A stretch of DNA of 64,000 bases from Aedes albopictus (lineage: Eukaryota > Arthropoda > Insecta > Diptera > Culicidae): assembly GCF_035046485.1 (NCBI RefSeq), contig NC_085137.1:457803004-457867003 (forward strand). Reading direction: 5' to 3'. Below, piece by piece: positions 11,122-21,639 of this stretch; the first letter of the stretch is position 1; every line of letters begins with the position of its first letter. The notes beneath the pieces are model-generated. The model ran no database searches. It was not told the DNA's origin and was given only the letters and a program-made list of their open reading frames with translations. Made by a program: the position numbers and the translations under genes.

Positions 11122-12656
11122 TACCTCAATCAAGTGTAGGTAACCTACCGGTCATTTCGTCTATCAGTTCAGCCCTTGAGAGTAGAGTTCCTGCTTCCCT
11201 ATCATTGAATCCTCCCTGGGGCGATTATGCCCCGGTATATCCATCGATACTGCCAGGTGATCTTGCCCGCTCCCCTGTTTTCGCGGGAGGAGGCGCAGCA
11301 ATTCCTCATTCGGCGCCAAGTGTTCCAATTATGTCGCAGAACAGTATTCCTCCTTCTTTTTCGATGCCTATTGACAGTCGGGGCATTTACAATTTGTCCT
11401 CGCAGCATTATCCGGGGATAAGTGTGTTCAGTTACCAAGCTCCAATCTTCTCGATGCCGCGGCAGTCAAACCTTCCGATTCAACAGCTGCAAGGTCCAAA
11501 CTCCCAACAGCTAGCCGCTCGCTATGTGGTACCCAAGGAATTACCATCATTCTCTGGGAATCCAGCAGAGTGGCCACTCTTCTGGAGCAGTTTCGAGACG
11601 TCCACTCAGATGTGTGGATATACAGACGCAGAAAACTTGATGCGGTTGCAGAGAAGCTTGAAGGGGGACGCTAGGAAAGCTGTTAGCTGTTTTCTGCTGC
11701 ATCCAACGAATGTACCAGAGGTCATGAATACATTGCACTCGCTGTATGGTCGTCCAGAGGCTATCATCCATACGCTGCTGAATGAAGTACGTGCCACCCC
11801 CGCTCCCCGACACGATAAGCTGGACACCCTGATCAATTTCGGACTTGCAGTGAGAAATCTCTGTGTGCATCTTGTTAGCACAAGACAAGAAATGCACTTA
11901 GCGAATCCCATCCTGCTACAAGAGCTTGTGGAGAAGCTGCCAGCGAATATCAAGCTTGATTGGGCTCTCTACAGACAACGTGTGCTGGTGGCCGACCTCC
12001 GAGCCTTCGCGGACTACATGAACGTGTTAGTGACAGCGGCAAGTAGCGTTACAACGATCACTGAGCAGAGCGGCCAGAAACCAGACGTCCAAAAGGGAAA
12101 GGCGAAGGCCTTCGTGAATCCTCACTCGACGGAGAGTACTAGGGCGGAATGGCGGACCAAGGAAGGAACAAAGACGGAAGAAAGTTCATCGGAATTCAAA
12201 CCGGATCGGCCGTGTGTAGTCTGCAAAATCAATGGCCACAAACCAAAAGACTGCGATGCGTTTAAGCATAAAAGTCTGGCCGATCGTTGGAAGATCGCCA
12301 ACGAAGTCCATCTCTGCAAGAGATGCCTGTATCCTCATGGACGCTGGCCCTGTAAGGCTCCAGCGTGCGGCGTAAACGGCTGTCAGCAACGTCACCACCG
12401 CCTTCTCCATCCGGGAGAACCACAGCCGAATAGGACGAGTGCTACCGTTACCACTACAACGGGAACAGTAGCAGTTCATCGACATTTGCAGAGCAAGATA
12501 CTTTTCCGTATAGTTCCGGTCATACTACACGCGAACGGGAAATCGATACGAACATTTGCGTTCCTTAATAGCGGTTCCGATGCCACTCTGGTTGACAACT
12601 CTATAGTGAAGCGACTGGGGATTGTAGGTCAACCGACCCCGCTGTGTATGCAGTGA
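11122..12656 (+). pseudogene. BEL Gag core and protease, stop-terminated
   Basis: The Gag core of DUF1759 type lies around 11530-12030 (LPSFSGNPAEWPLFW). Two Cys-rich knuckles follow (CVVCKINGHKPKDC near 12213; CKRCLYPHGRWPC near 12319). The aspartic protease motif near 12571 reads NSGSDATL, where the family normally has Asp first (DSG), so the catalytic Asp appears to be Asn. An in-frame TGA at 12654 ends this part, and the downstream sequence continues in the same frame. The stop sits where related elements usually have Trp before TN, so a nonsense change is more likely than a natural boundary. Confidence 0.85.
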
Positions 12657-14816
12657 ACAAACGGAGTGAAGCGTACGGAAGAAGAATCGCAAAGTGTTCA
12701 ACTTTACATCTCGGGAATTGATTCTACGAAACGTTTCGTCCTGAATGGTGTGCACACGGTCAAAAAGCTGGATTTGCCTCAACAGTCGTTGCGATTCGAG
12801 AACTTCGAAAGGGATTTTCCACACCTTCGCGGGCTTCCGGTAAAGAGCTACGATAATGCGCTTCCCGGAATTCTGATTGGTCTGGACAACACTAAGATCG
12901 AAACGCCTCTAAAGTTGAGAGAAGGTAAGCCGGATGAGCCGGTAGCAGCGAAAACTCGGATTGGTTGGGTCGTGTTTGGGAGAAGTGGAGGTTCTACTGA
13001 AAATCCCTTCCGTCATGTGCTTCATCTGTGCAGCCGTTCAGGTGATGATACGCTCCACGATTTAGTGAAAGATTTCTTCCGTGTCGAAGGCACGGGAATA
13101 ACATCACCAGCCGCATTGGATTCCGCCGATGATGTACGCGCTCGAGAAATCCTTAGAGCAACTACGGTTCGAACTCCCAATGGACGTTTCCAAACAGGGC
13201 TCTTGTGGAAATACGACCGAGTGGAATTCCCAAACAGTAGGCCCATGGCGGAGCGTCGTCTGCTTTGCCTGGAGAAGAGACTGCAAAAATCACCAGAGCT
13301 GTACTCCAACGTCAAACAGCAGATTATTTCATACCAAGAGAAAGGCTATGCTCATATAGCAACGGACAAGGAGCTGGCAGAATCGGACCCGAAACGAGTT
13401 TGGTACTTGCCTTTGGGTGTTGTTGTCCATCCGAAGAAGCCGGAGAAAGTGCGCGTAGTTTGGGATGCAGCTTCGACAGTCCAGGGGGTGTCACTCAACT
13501 CCGTCCTACTGAAAGGACCGGATCTGTTGACTTCTCTTCCTGCGGTGCTCAGCAGATATCGTCAGAGGCAGGTGGCCATCAGTAGAGACATACGGGAGAT
13601 GTTCCACCAGGTGTTGATTCGTTCTGAAGATCGCCAGGCACAACGCTTCCTGTGGCGCGACCATCCTTCACAGCCAATAAAGGTGTACGTGATGGACGTA
13701 GCAACGTTTGGCTCCTCGTGCTCACCGTGTTCACTACAGTTCGTGAAGAATTTGAATGCGGACGAACAGGCGGACGACTTCCCGAAAGCAGCCGAGGCAA
13801 TAAAGGAAAACCACTACGTCGACGATTATTTAGACAGCGTAGATACAGCCGAGGAAGCAGTACAACTGGTGAAAGAAGTTAGAACTGTCCACGCCACCGG
13901 AGGATTTGATATTCGGCATTGGATGTCGAATTCACCAGAAGTGATCGAGCGAATTGAAGACGGTAGCGAAGGTACAACCAAACACTTCGTAATGGACAAA
14001 TGCAGCAGTACAGAACGCGTGCTAGGAATGACCTGGCAGCCAAGCGAGGACATATTCTCGTTCTGCATCCAGTTACGAGAGAACCTTCAGCGTTTTATCG
14101 CGGGAGAAGCAGTACCAACGAAACGAGAAGCCCTGAGCGTGGTGATGAGCGTCTTCGACCCTCTGGGACTGGTAGCGGTGGCGTTAGTTCACGGGAAGGT
14201 GCTGCTTCAGAACATATGGAGAGCCGGTGTTGGCTGGGATGAGCAGATTCCGGCGGAAACAACTATTCGGCGGAAGGAGTGGGTCCAGATGTTGAAGAAG
14301 CTTGAAGAGGTGAAGGTACCCCGCTGTTATTTCCCTGGCTACGGAAAACAAGCCTTCGAAACGCTGGAACTGCACATATTCGTCGACGCCAGTGAATCAG
14401 CTTACGCGGCATGTGCCTACTTCCGCCTGGTGGATCAGGGCATCATCCGCTGTTGCCTTGTTTCAGCAAAAACAAAAGTCGCACTTCTCAAACCGCTATC
14501 TGTTCCTCGGTTAGAGCTTCAAGCCGCCGTTATGGGAGCTCGCTTGATGAAAACCGTTGTTTCCAACCATACACAGAAAATCCATCGGAGAGTACTCTGG
14601 AGCGACTCCACAACAGTGCTGTCGTGGCTGCAATCCGATCCACGGCGTCGCACACAATTTGTAGCATTCAGGATTGGCGAGATCTTGGAGCTCACTGACA
14701 TTAAGGACTGGCGTTGGGTTCCGACAAAATGTAACGTTGCGGACGACGCTACCAAATGGGGACACGGACCCAATGTGGACCCGAACAGCCGCTGGTTTAA
14801 AGGACCAACTTTCCTG
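12657..14816 (+). CDS. BEL Pol: reverse transcriptase and RNase H
   Basis: Uninterrupted frame of over 700 codons, in phase with Gag upstream. RT motifs include VRVVWDAAS (near 13450), SLNSVLLKGPDLL, and the catalytic YVDDYLDS (near 13814). The BEL/Pao-type connection PTKREALSVVMSVFDPLG follows near 14116. RNase H shows FVDASESAYAA (near 14380) and SDSTTVLSWL (near 14604). The RT core looks intact. The frame runs about 50 bases into the nested MITE at 14819, which ends it artificially. It would act in reverse transcription within Gag particles. Confidence 0.9.
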
Positions 14817-14818
14817 TA

Positions 14819-15416
14819 CAGGGTGCGGCAGGAAAAAATGCGAAAAGTTCAAGGCACTATTACACGCTAAATATGGGATATATATGACTATTTTTTCATG
14901 ACAGTGTATCAGTCAATGTCTATATTCTAGCACTGAAAAATAAAAATGAAACCATTTGATGTTTAACATGTGATAATGTAGGCCTAATAAGCGGATATCA
15001 ATAAACTGCGCGCCCAATGGTCATTAAACAAAATGACTATAACAGTAACAAAATTAGCTCAAATTCGATGAACAACCAGACCACACTGATCCAGAGCCAT
15101 GTAGTTTCACATACCAGATGAAATAAGTACATATATTTGATGATATTGTAGAGAAAATCAAAAATTTTGTTTAATCAGATGCGAAATTTAGCGACCTGTG
15201 CGATTTTCTGCGGTTTGAAAATTCTGGTTGTCTTCATCTTCAGGCGCCGCCCTGTAAAGGTTAGTGACCAAAATGGGAAATTTTTTAATTAACTTTTCAG
15301 AAAACTAGGCTCTTATAGATCATGGAACGTTGAAACATAGATTGGTTAATGTCAAATGTACGAAAATGAGGTTTGAAGTTGAAAAACACTTTCGCATTTT
15401 TTCCTGCCGCATACTG
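14819..15416. mobile_element. TA-flanked MITE nested in BEL pol
   Basis: 598 bp with inverted ends CAGGGTGCGGCAGGAAAAAA and its mirror TTTTTTCCTGCCGCATACTG, flanked by TA (14817-14818 and 15417-15418). Excising it with one TA restores a continuous Pol frame, so the empty site can be deduced exactly. No transposase is visible. Probably Tc1/mariner/pogo-mobilised. Confidence 0.9.
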
Positions 15417-15418
15417 TA

Positions 15419-17177
15419 CAAGCGAGAAGAAGATTGGCCTCAACGAAAACTTCCTTTGGCTGAGTCTCAGGAGGAGCTGCGTCCCTTGTACGTGCATACC
15501 CATGTTGTAGTGGAACCAACATTGGATTTCAAACGCTTCTCCAAATGGGAGCGACTGATACGATGCGTCGCATTCGTGCGCCGTTTCTACGAAAACTGCC
15601 TGCGGAGAATTCGACGACAACCATTGTGTTCTTCAACAAGTTTAAGTCGAGAAGAACTGAGGAATGCGGAGTTCGCTGTGTGGAGACTGGTTCAACTGGA
15701 CGCGTATCCGGAAGAGTTCGCGGTGCTGCTGAAAAACCTAAATGTTTCACCTGATCAGCGGCAGAAGATTAAGAAATGCAGTAGACTTCACGGTCAATCT
15801 CCGGTTATTGGGGAAGGAGAGCTCATCCGAATGGAACGCCGGACGAGGGAAGCAGATTGAATTTCTACGGATGTAAAATTTCCGCTAATTCTGCCAAAAG
15901 AACACTACGCGACTTTCTTGTTGGTCGATTGGTATCATCGTACGTTCAGGCACGCCAACAGGGAAACTGTGACGAACGAGGTAATGCAGAAGTACTTCGT
16001 GTCGGCCTTGAGAGTTCTGGTGCGAAGGGTAGCTACTCTTTGCAACTGGTGTAGAGTCTACAAAGCGAAACCTGAAATACCACGGATGGGACCACTTCCA
16101 GATGCGCGTTTAACCCCGTACGTTCGACCCTTTACGTTCGTTGGGCTAGACTACTTTGGCCCTCTAACGGTAAAGATCGGCCGAAGCACCACCAAGCGAT
16201 GGGTAGCACTCTTTACGTGCTTGACGGTACGCGCGGTCCATTTGGAGATAGTTGCAAGTCTCTCCACGGAATCTTGCAAACTGGCGATTCGTCGGTTCAT
16301 TGCTCGCAGAGGCGCACCAGCGGAGATATATTCCGACCAAGGAACGAATTTTCAGGGAGCGAAACGGGAACTTCAGACCGAAATCTCCGCCATCAACAAC
16401 TCTCTCGCTGGAACTTTCACCAATTCTGCGACACAGTGGAAGTTTAATCCTCCATATGCTCCACATATGGGAGGAGCATGGGAGAGACTCGTGCGTTCTG
16501 TGAAGGTCGCTCTAAGTGCTTTGCCAGTATGCAGGAACCCTGACGAAGAAACATTGTTGACGGTGCTGGTAGAAATCGAAGGCATGGTGAACACCCGACC
16601 GCTGACCTATCTGGCACTGGAAAATTCGGAACAGGAGGCGCTAACACCGAACCATTTTTTAATGCTCAGCTCATCCGGTGTGAATCAACCGGCAGTTCAA
16701 CATGTGGATCCTCGTACAGCATTGCGATCGAACTGGAACCTAGCCCGTGCGATGCTTGACCGATTTTGGACAAGGTGGATCCAAGAGTATTTGCCAGCCA
16801 TCTCGAAGTAGACCAAATGGTTTGGTGAAGCAAGGTCCCTACAAATCGGCGATTTGGTAGTCATCGTGCAGGACAATTTACGGAACAGCTGGACCAGGGG
16901 AAGAGTTGTGCGGGTGTATCCAGGAAAAGATGGACGTGTTCGCAAGGCAGATGTTCAAACTTCAACTGGCATCACTCAACGACCGGCGACTTTGCTTGCA
17001 GTGCTAGATGTTCAAGAGCCGGCTGGTTGTATAGCGGAAGGAACTTCGCGCAATACGGGTGGGGGCGTGTTGGCAACCCGGCCTTGCATTTTACAGCAGG
17101 GATCGCGATCGTCAGTGACAAACGACGGCAACGTCATCGGTGACAATACGATCCAAAAGGAATACAAAAACGAATAG
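15419..17177 (+). pseudogene. BEL Pol: integrase, with two in-frame stops
   Basis: The frame resumes after the MITE with the linker between RNase H and integrase (EEDWPQ). The integrase zinc-binding part has His residues in HRTFRHANRET (near 15934) and Cys residues in LCNWCRVYKA. The DDE catalytic core is recognisable: GLDYFGPL (near 16143), YSDQGTNFQGA (near 16330), and GGAWERLVRSVK (near 16470). A C-terminal segment (LQIGDLVVIV) extends into the 3' LTR and stops at 17177. TGA at 15858 and TAG at 16809 break an otherwise single frame, so the copy is unlikely to make full-length Pol. Confidence 0.85.
17056..17067 (+). promoter_or_regulatory. BEL polypurine tract (candidate)
   Basis: GGGTGGGGGCG lies immediately before the 3' LTR, the expected place for the plus-strand primer. 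Assigned by position and composition only. Confidence 0.5.
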
Positions 17178-17526
17178 CAAATGTGCACAAGTTTACACGT
17201 TTACAATATTATTTCCTTAATCCTACTTAATTTCTAATTGAATTAAAACTATTATACGAAGAAATGTAAGTAAAACACATGAAATATGCCAAGCTTATTG
17301 TTAATACCTAAAATTATACATGCAGCTACTATTAAAACACAAAAATACAACTGTTACACTACGACGGAGAAATACATGTGGAAGACTTATGTTGTAAGTA
17401 AAATTATTGTTAAAACTTAGCCTAACATGCAATAATGAAATTAAAATTCTAGCTTAAAGCATACTCAACTACCCAAACCCCGAGTTTGCTAAAGAAGCGT
17501 CCGAAACCGTCTCCGCTCCCGTAACA
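17068..17526 (+). repeat. BEL 3' LTR
   Basis: 459 bp, from TGTTGGCAAC to CCGTAACA, followed by the target duplication AAGAC. It matches the 5' LTR almost perfectly. The end of the Pol frame overlaps its first ~110 bases. Confidence 0.95.
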
Positions 17527-17616
17527 AAGACTTTAATACGAGTCGAAACGTTGGGAAAAATCTAAAACTATCGTTTTAATTCCCCAAGACTGCAGTGCCG
17601 AAATCAGTAGCTCTAT
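17527..17616 (+). repeat. Second hammerhead-like end, split by the BEL insertion
   Basis: Before insertion the sequence at 9015-9027 (CCCTGAAAAAGAC) would have run directly into 17532 (TTTAATACGAGTCGAAACG). Together they show a hammerhead-like order: CTGAAAA, stem II GACT/AGTC, GAAAC, GTT. Positions 17532-17615 are the inverted counterpart of 8630-8712. One core G appears as A, so activity is doubtful. Confidence 0.45.
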
Positions 17617-17639
17617 TGTCAATTGAGTTCATATTTCAT

Positions 17640-17712
17640 TTTCGGCCAAACGGCGCTCGGCCAAATCACCCTTTCGGTTAAATAGCATGCGGCCGAACAG
17701 CATTCGGTCAAA
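17640..17712. repeat. Short CGGCCAAANNGC tandem array
   Basis: About five degenerate units of TCGGCCAAACGGC type. It resembles the array inside the MITE at 10529-11121. Confidence 0.55.
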
Positions 17713-18005
17713 TGGCCCGGAACCGAAACAAATGTTTTATTGATCTGTGTTGATAAAAGAAATATCACACATCCACCTCTGGTTAGCAGACATAAATGAC
17801 AATAACTTCAGTATGTTTTGAAGGTGCTAGGAATTTCAAAGTTCAAAGCAACTTACGGATCAATGACATTTTATGGATAAACGTTATGAGTTATTTCTTC
17901 ATAATTTACAATTGTAACATCTTTTCTGGAGAATGTTTTTTTCCGATCATCATCAATCCTTCAGTTATACCTTATGTTTTAATTTACATTCCGCATCCTT
18001 TTCAG

Positions 18006-18172
18006 TTATCCCTGTGTACGTTGGCTTCACCCTAGCCGCCCTCTACCGATTATTCGAGCTGCGTGCCATCGAGCGAGCCCAGCGAGCCGAAGAAAACGGT
18101 GATTTGGAAAACGGCCGGAAACCGGTGAAATTCATTTTGGGTGACGAATTTGACGATTCCTGGATCAGCTAG
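18006..18172 (+). CDS. Last exon of a small membrane-protein gene (gene A)
   Basis: A good acceptor (CCGCATCCTTTTCAG) precedes the exon, which opens in phase 1 and ends with TAG at 18170. It encodes the second half of a membrane helix (VIPVYVGFTLAALYRLF), then a charged cytoplasmic-type tail (AEENGDLENG, ending DDSWIS). Helix position, the YR motif and intron phase match the last exons of the genes at 18696-19480 and 59131-59330, so I read these as paralogues. Upstream exons were not found and may lie beyond the BEL insertion or outside the window. The biochemical function is unknown. Confidence 0.7.
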
Positions 18173-18695
18173 GGGTCACCGCGGTTCGGTTACATATCTG
18201 ATATTAGTGATACAGCAGCCCTGTTAGTATTAACACGTCCCATCCCAAAGAAATACAAAACCACATGTCCTTTCTTTTGTTTGTAAATATTTTCGTTGTA
18301 AGAGAGAGGGGCATTACAAATCAACCCACTGAACCAAAGCGAACAAATAGACCGACTTTACATCATTTGATTCGATCGATCCCTATGTCAGGAGGAGTAA
18401 ACATAATGATCACTAAGGGAGCGACTGATCACCGTCGAATGACGTCTCCGGTCAGTCACAATGGATTGATAGTGATCCCAATCAACACACTCTCGGTTGC
18501 ATTATCTCGTCTCCGTCCGCGTTCTTCAACTGAAATACAGGGCTTCAACAGTTCGCTGCCTTATCAGTGTTGTTACTACATACTGAATCCAACGATCGCC
18601 TCCGAGAAGGATCACCCAGTGAATCAATCCGCTGTTGTCAATTCCAACTCAGTCGATGGGTTGAGTTGGTGTTGGAAGCATTGATTTTCACGAGA
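18173..18695. other. Intergenic region between tandem paralogues
   Basis: It should hold the 3' end of gene A and the 5' region of gene B. Long frames here lack domains. No clear promoter element was recognised. Confidence 0.4.
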
Positions 18696-19480
18696 ATGGA
18701 CAAACCAGTGGCGCGATACGTCAGGTTCAATGGATACCTGATCTTCGGTTGTACGCTGCTGATCGTGTTCTATGAAACGGTGTCGTTGGTCAAGCATACA
18801 CTGTATTATGAGCAAAATCTGGAACTGCTGGAAGGATGTGCGTATTGGAGAGTTATTCAGCCTGTTAATCGAATCGGGCATGTTTTCTAAAGGACCTATT
18901 TATCTGTCACGCTGAAGAGAGCAAAACATCTCTCATTGACAAATACCTAGGTCCTTTCGAAAACTTTTGTAAGAAATCTGACTCCATGAAAATATGTGTA
19001 CTGACTTTTGTAGACACCGTTATCAGGCGTCACTTGGTGGGGCGCTGGATTGCCGCCATAGTGTGGTTGATCGCCCTGGCGGCGTATTTCATGGCGATGC
19101 AATGGAAGGACGGAGAGTTTCTCAAACCGGCGAAATTGCTGTTTTGCGTCGATTTTCTAATGGTTGTGACGGAGGATGTCATCCGGACGAGCAAGGGTAA
19201 CGGCGACGAGCGGTTCATCCAGGATGAGAAATGTTTGCTCGTTTTCATCGGTGCGTTCGATTGATCCTGATGGTCTAAATTTTACTATGTTTATTTAACT
19301 ACTCTCTATTATTACTTTTTAGTGATTGTGGCGTACATACTGTACACTATCAACATGCTGCAAACGTTGTTCCAGTTGCAACATTTGGAGGCAAAGAGCA
19401 GAGAAAGCAAGCTAAACTTAATAAATGGTAGTAGTTCAGACTGCACGGTGTCATACAGTTTGCATCTATCCAAAGCCTGA
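18696..19480 (+). CDS. Small four-helix membrane protein, three exons (gene B)
   Basis: Predicted exons are 18696-18837, 19014-19250 and 19323-19480. Both donors read GTGCGT, and the acceptors are TTTTGTAG and TTTTTAG. The joined product is about 178 residues. Hydrophobic segments fit four helices: near residues 12-34 (LIFGCTLLIVFYETVSLV), 60-76 (IAAIVWLIALAAYFMAM), 86-102 (LLFCVDFLMVV) and 120-142 (CLLVFIVIVAYILYTI). The last intron falls inside helix 4 at phase 1, as in genes A and C. The tail is hydrophilic. It resembles insect-specific four-helix families of unknown function (DUF7027-like at best, by memory). Alternative donors cannot be excluded. Confidence 0.7.
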
Positions 19481-19584
19481 ACGAATTAAAGGAAAGTTTT
19501 TTTTTCTATTACCGAAATCCTACTTTTACTATTTTAATCAAAAGAAGATAATTTCAATCCCACCCGATGAATGTGATCATTGTC

Positions 19585-19616
19585 GGGGCCCGTGGCGTAG
19601 TGGTCCACACGTTCGC
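19585..19616 (+). promoter_or_regulatory. SINE internal pol III A box region
   Basis: TGGCGTAGTGG fits the TRGYNNARNNGG A-box pattern of tRNA genes. The B box GGTTCGTACCC lies about 38 bases downstream. The cloverleaf is imperfect, so this is a SINE promoter, not a functional tRNA. Confidence 0.6.
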
Positions 19617-20009
19617 TTCATAAGCGGAAGGTCATGGGTTCGTACCCAGCCCCGGCACTTGCAATTTCTCGTCAGTTGCTCTCCCCCCCCCCCGAGAGCA
19701 GCTGGCACCTGACCCTCTTCTGAGCACCATGGCTCAAACGGACCCGGAATTTGGAATTCGGCGAACCGCAACTCATAATGGACCCCTAATCGGACTGGAA
19801 AAGGGACAACAGCCACACATCAGCATAATCGTGCTCATCATTCTACCATGGACAGGGTAGAAGAGTGAAAGGAGCACAAAGGCAACCAGTTGAATAAAGT
19901 AGAAAAGAATAGAATACATTTAGGCGCTGTACAAAGTGGAAGTGCAGCATCCAATTGGAATCGCTTGCGTAGTACCCTAGTGGACAAAAAGAGCTGTTAA
20001 TTAGGTTAA

Positions 20010-20253
20010 AAACAGACTTGTTAGAATCCCAAAATGGCCGCCACAATGGCCGACTTTAGCACCTACTCACGATTTCGAAAGCACAAATCTCTTCGTAAAC
20101 AAAACCAGCGCAGCTGAGCTTCTTATTTTAAGCTTATTGCAAGTGAGCAAGAACAGAATAATAAAATGCACTGTTGTTTGAAGCTTCCTTCTCGATATTT
20201 GTGCGTCTGCAGTTCTTATGCACTGTTGTAGCGGGATTTCAAGACGTTTGTCC
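20010..20253 (-). mobile_element. TTAA-target MITE, copy 1
   Basis: Flanked by TTAA (20006-20009 and 20254-20257). The ends are AAACAGACTTGTTAGAATCC and GACGTTTGTCC, with CCAAAATGGCCGCCACAATG near the left end. Comparison with the uninterrupted SINE tail near 6983 gives an exact TTAA empty site. Copies lie at 44799-45028 and 46431-46666. The TTAA target suggests piggyBac-type mobilisation. Confidence 0.85.
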
Positions 20254-20277
20254 TTAAGTGGTTAAGAATAAAAAAAA

Positions 20278-20967
20278 ATGTGATCATTGTAGCCAGCGCG
20301 CTAATTTATTCTCATAGTAGCAAAACAAAAATAAATACAAATGTCTTCATTGTTTGGCATAAGCGCAAACTAAGCATATGTCGTAAAAAAGACCTTCCTT
20401 TTTACTGTTAATTTCACGTTTTTTACGCTTCTTTATCTTCCTGGTATTGATTTTCTGACATAATTATCACAGCAAACCACAGCGACAAAAATACTGTGGG
20501 GCACTGCCTGCGGTGTTTCTTAAAAATTCCGATCAAATTTTCAAAAAACTTTTCTTTAAAACTTTCCGGAAAATAAATTAAAAATTCTATATTATTTTGC
20601 AATTGAATTCCAAATAGAAATTGTTGTGATATTGAAGGTACTCAATCATTGTAGTAAAATGTCACAAAAATGTCATTTCGTTATTTGTTCATTGCATTAC
20701 CTCTAATGAAACATGTGTAATGTGTATCGACGATGTTGTTATTTTACCATGCCTAACTAGAATTATTGAAAGTTTGTGTTCGCGAGCAAAAAAATGCACT
20801 GGAAATGGTAGAACTGGAAAATGTCATAACATTTTTTCCATGACATTTCCATGACAAGGTGATTTATAATTTGACGAAATTCGTTTTAGTTGAGTGGAAT
20901 TGTGTCAATGCTCTATAAGGAGTTTTCAACGGGTAAAAAAAACGAGGAATTTGTCACAGATCTCTAA
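20278..20967. other. AT-rich non-coding stretch
   Basis: No coding or repeat structure was recognised beyond homopolymer runs. Confidence 0.45.
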
Positions 20968-21171
20968 TAGGGTCTTGTACCATTTGGGCAGGTGTACCTA
21001 TTTTTGGCACTCGCCGCTATAACTAAGTCAATTTCAAACCGATTGATTTGAAATTTTGTCCCGAGCTAGGCACGTACAGTATCTAACTCTAATAAATCGG
21101 TTTGAAATTGACTTAGTTATAGCGACAAATGCCCAAAATAGGTACACCTGCTCAAATGGTACAATACCCTA
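20968..21171. mobile_element. Palindromic MITE (GGGTCTTGTACCATTTGGGC type)
   Basis: Almost the whole 204 bp is an inverted repeat, starting TAGGGTCTTGTACCATTTG and ending ACAATACCCTA. A diverged copy is at 37554-37768. Confidence 0.85.
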
Positions 21172-21354
21172 TTTGTTTTTGTCTAAACTATTCCAATCCC
21201 TCCCAGAATTTGGTTTTGAATTTCCTCTACAATAATCGGTTGAAATTTGTAATCTACAAATCCACTTAAAACTCTATAAAAGTAATCTTTTGGGTAGATT
21301 TCGGGTAGGCGTTTCAATCTTTTCGGGGAACAAAAGCAACTATTCACAGTCGAT

Positions 21355-21440
21355 ATTCCTATAAGGCGCTGCCACTTACTTTACACTAACTGCGATTCCT
21401 TAGCTGTCTTACACCCAATCTATCTGATTATTGTTGTGCA
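21355..21440. mobile_element. Fragment of a GACGCTGCCACCCACT-type MITE
   Basis: GGCGCTGCCACTTACTTTAC followed by TTAGCTGTCTTACACCCAAT matches the left part of the MITE at 57252-57453. Confidence 0.5.
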
Positions 21441-21639
21441 GTTATGGTCTTCAAGGATTCCTTTAGACAATTACTCATGGGTTCTTAAATGAATTCTTAC
21501 AGAAATTCCTTTAGAAAATCAAAAATTCTTCGGATTTTTTTTATTATTTTTTTAACTTTATTAACGAGATTTTTAACCCGGGGCTATTTAATCTCGGGAC
21601 CCACGCTTTACTTCCCTTTCGAAGGAAGAACCCACGCTT

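Larger units (their letters stand above)
9028..17526 (+). mobile_element. BEL/Pao LTR retrotransposon, nearly complete
   Basis: The element has two LTRs (9028-9485 and 17068-17526) that differ by one substitution and one indel by eye. It is flanked by the 5 bp direct repeat AAGAC (9023-9027 and 17527-17531), the usual length for BEL/Pao. Gene order is Gag with an N-terminal PHD finger, DUF1759-type Gag core, zinc knuckles, protease, reverse transcriptase, RNase H and integrase. Two MITEs (about 10529-11121 and 14819-15416) interrupt the coding region. Removing both puts Gag and Pol in one frame, broken by three in-frame stops at 12654, 15858 and 16809. It sits inside an older repeat with hammerhead-like ends. 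No clear primer binding site was recognised after the 5' LTR. Confidence 0.95.
19585..20277 (+). mobile_element. tRNA-derived SINE (Feilai-like), with nested MITE
   Basis: The head (19585-19657) is tRNA-like with an A box (TGGCGTAGTGG) and a B box (GGTTCGTACCC). The body follows with CCACACATCAGCAT and CTACCATGGACAGGGTAG, then a tail with CTAGTGGAC and GAGCTGTTAATTAGG. Other copies are at 35984 and 56937. The tail is split at a TTAA by the MITE at 20010-20253 and resumes as GTGGTTAAGAAT. Feilai is the best-known Aedes tRNA-type SINE; the name is from memory. Confidence 0.8.

Noticed and set aside
19585..19657. Functional tRNA gene (CAT anticodon)
   Set aside because: The cloverleaf is imperfect, and the same body and tail follow the head in other copies, so this is a SINE head.
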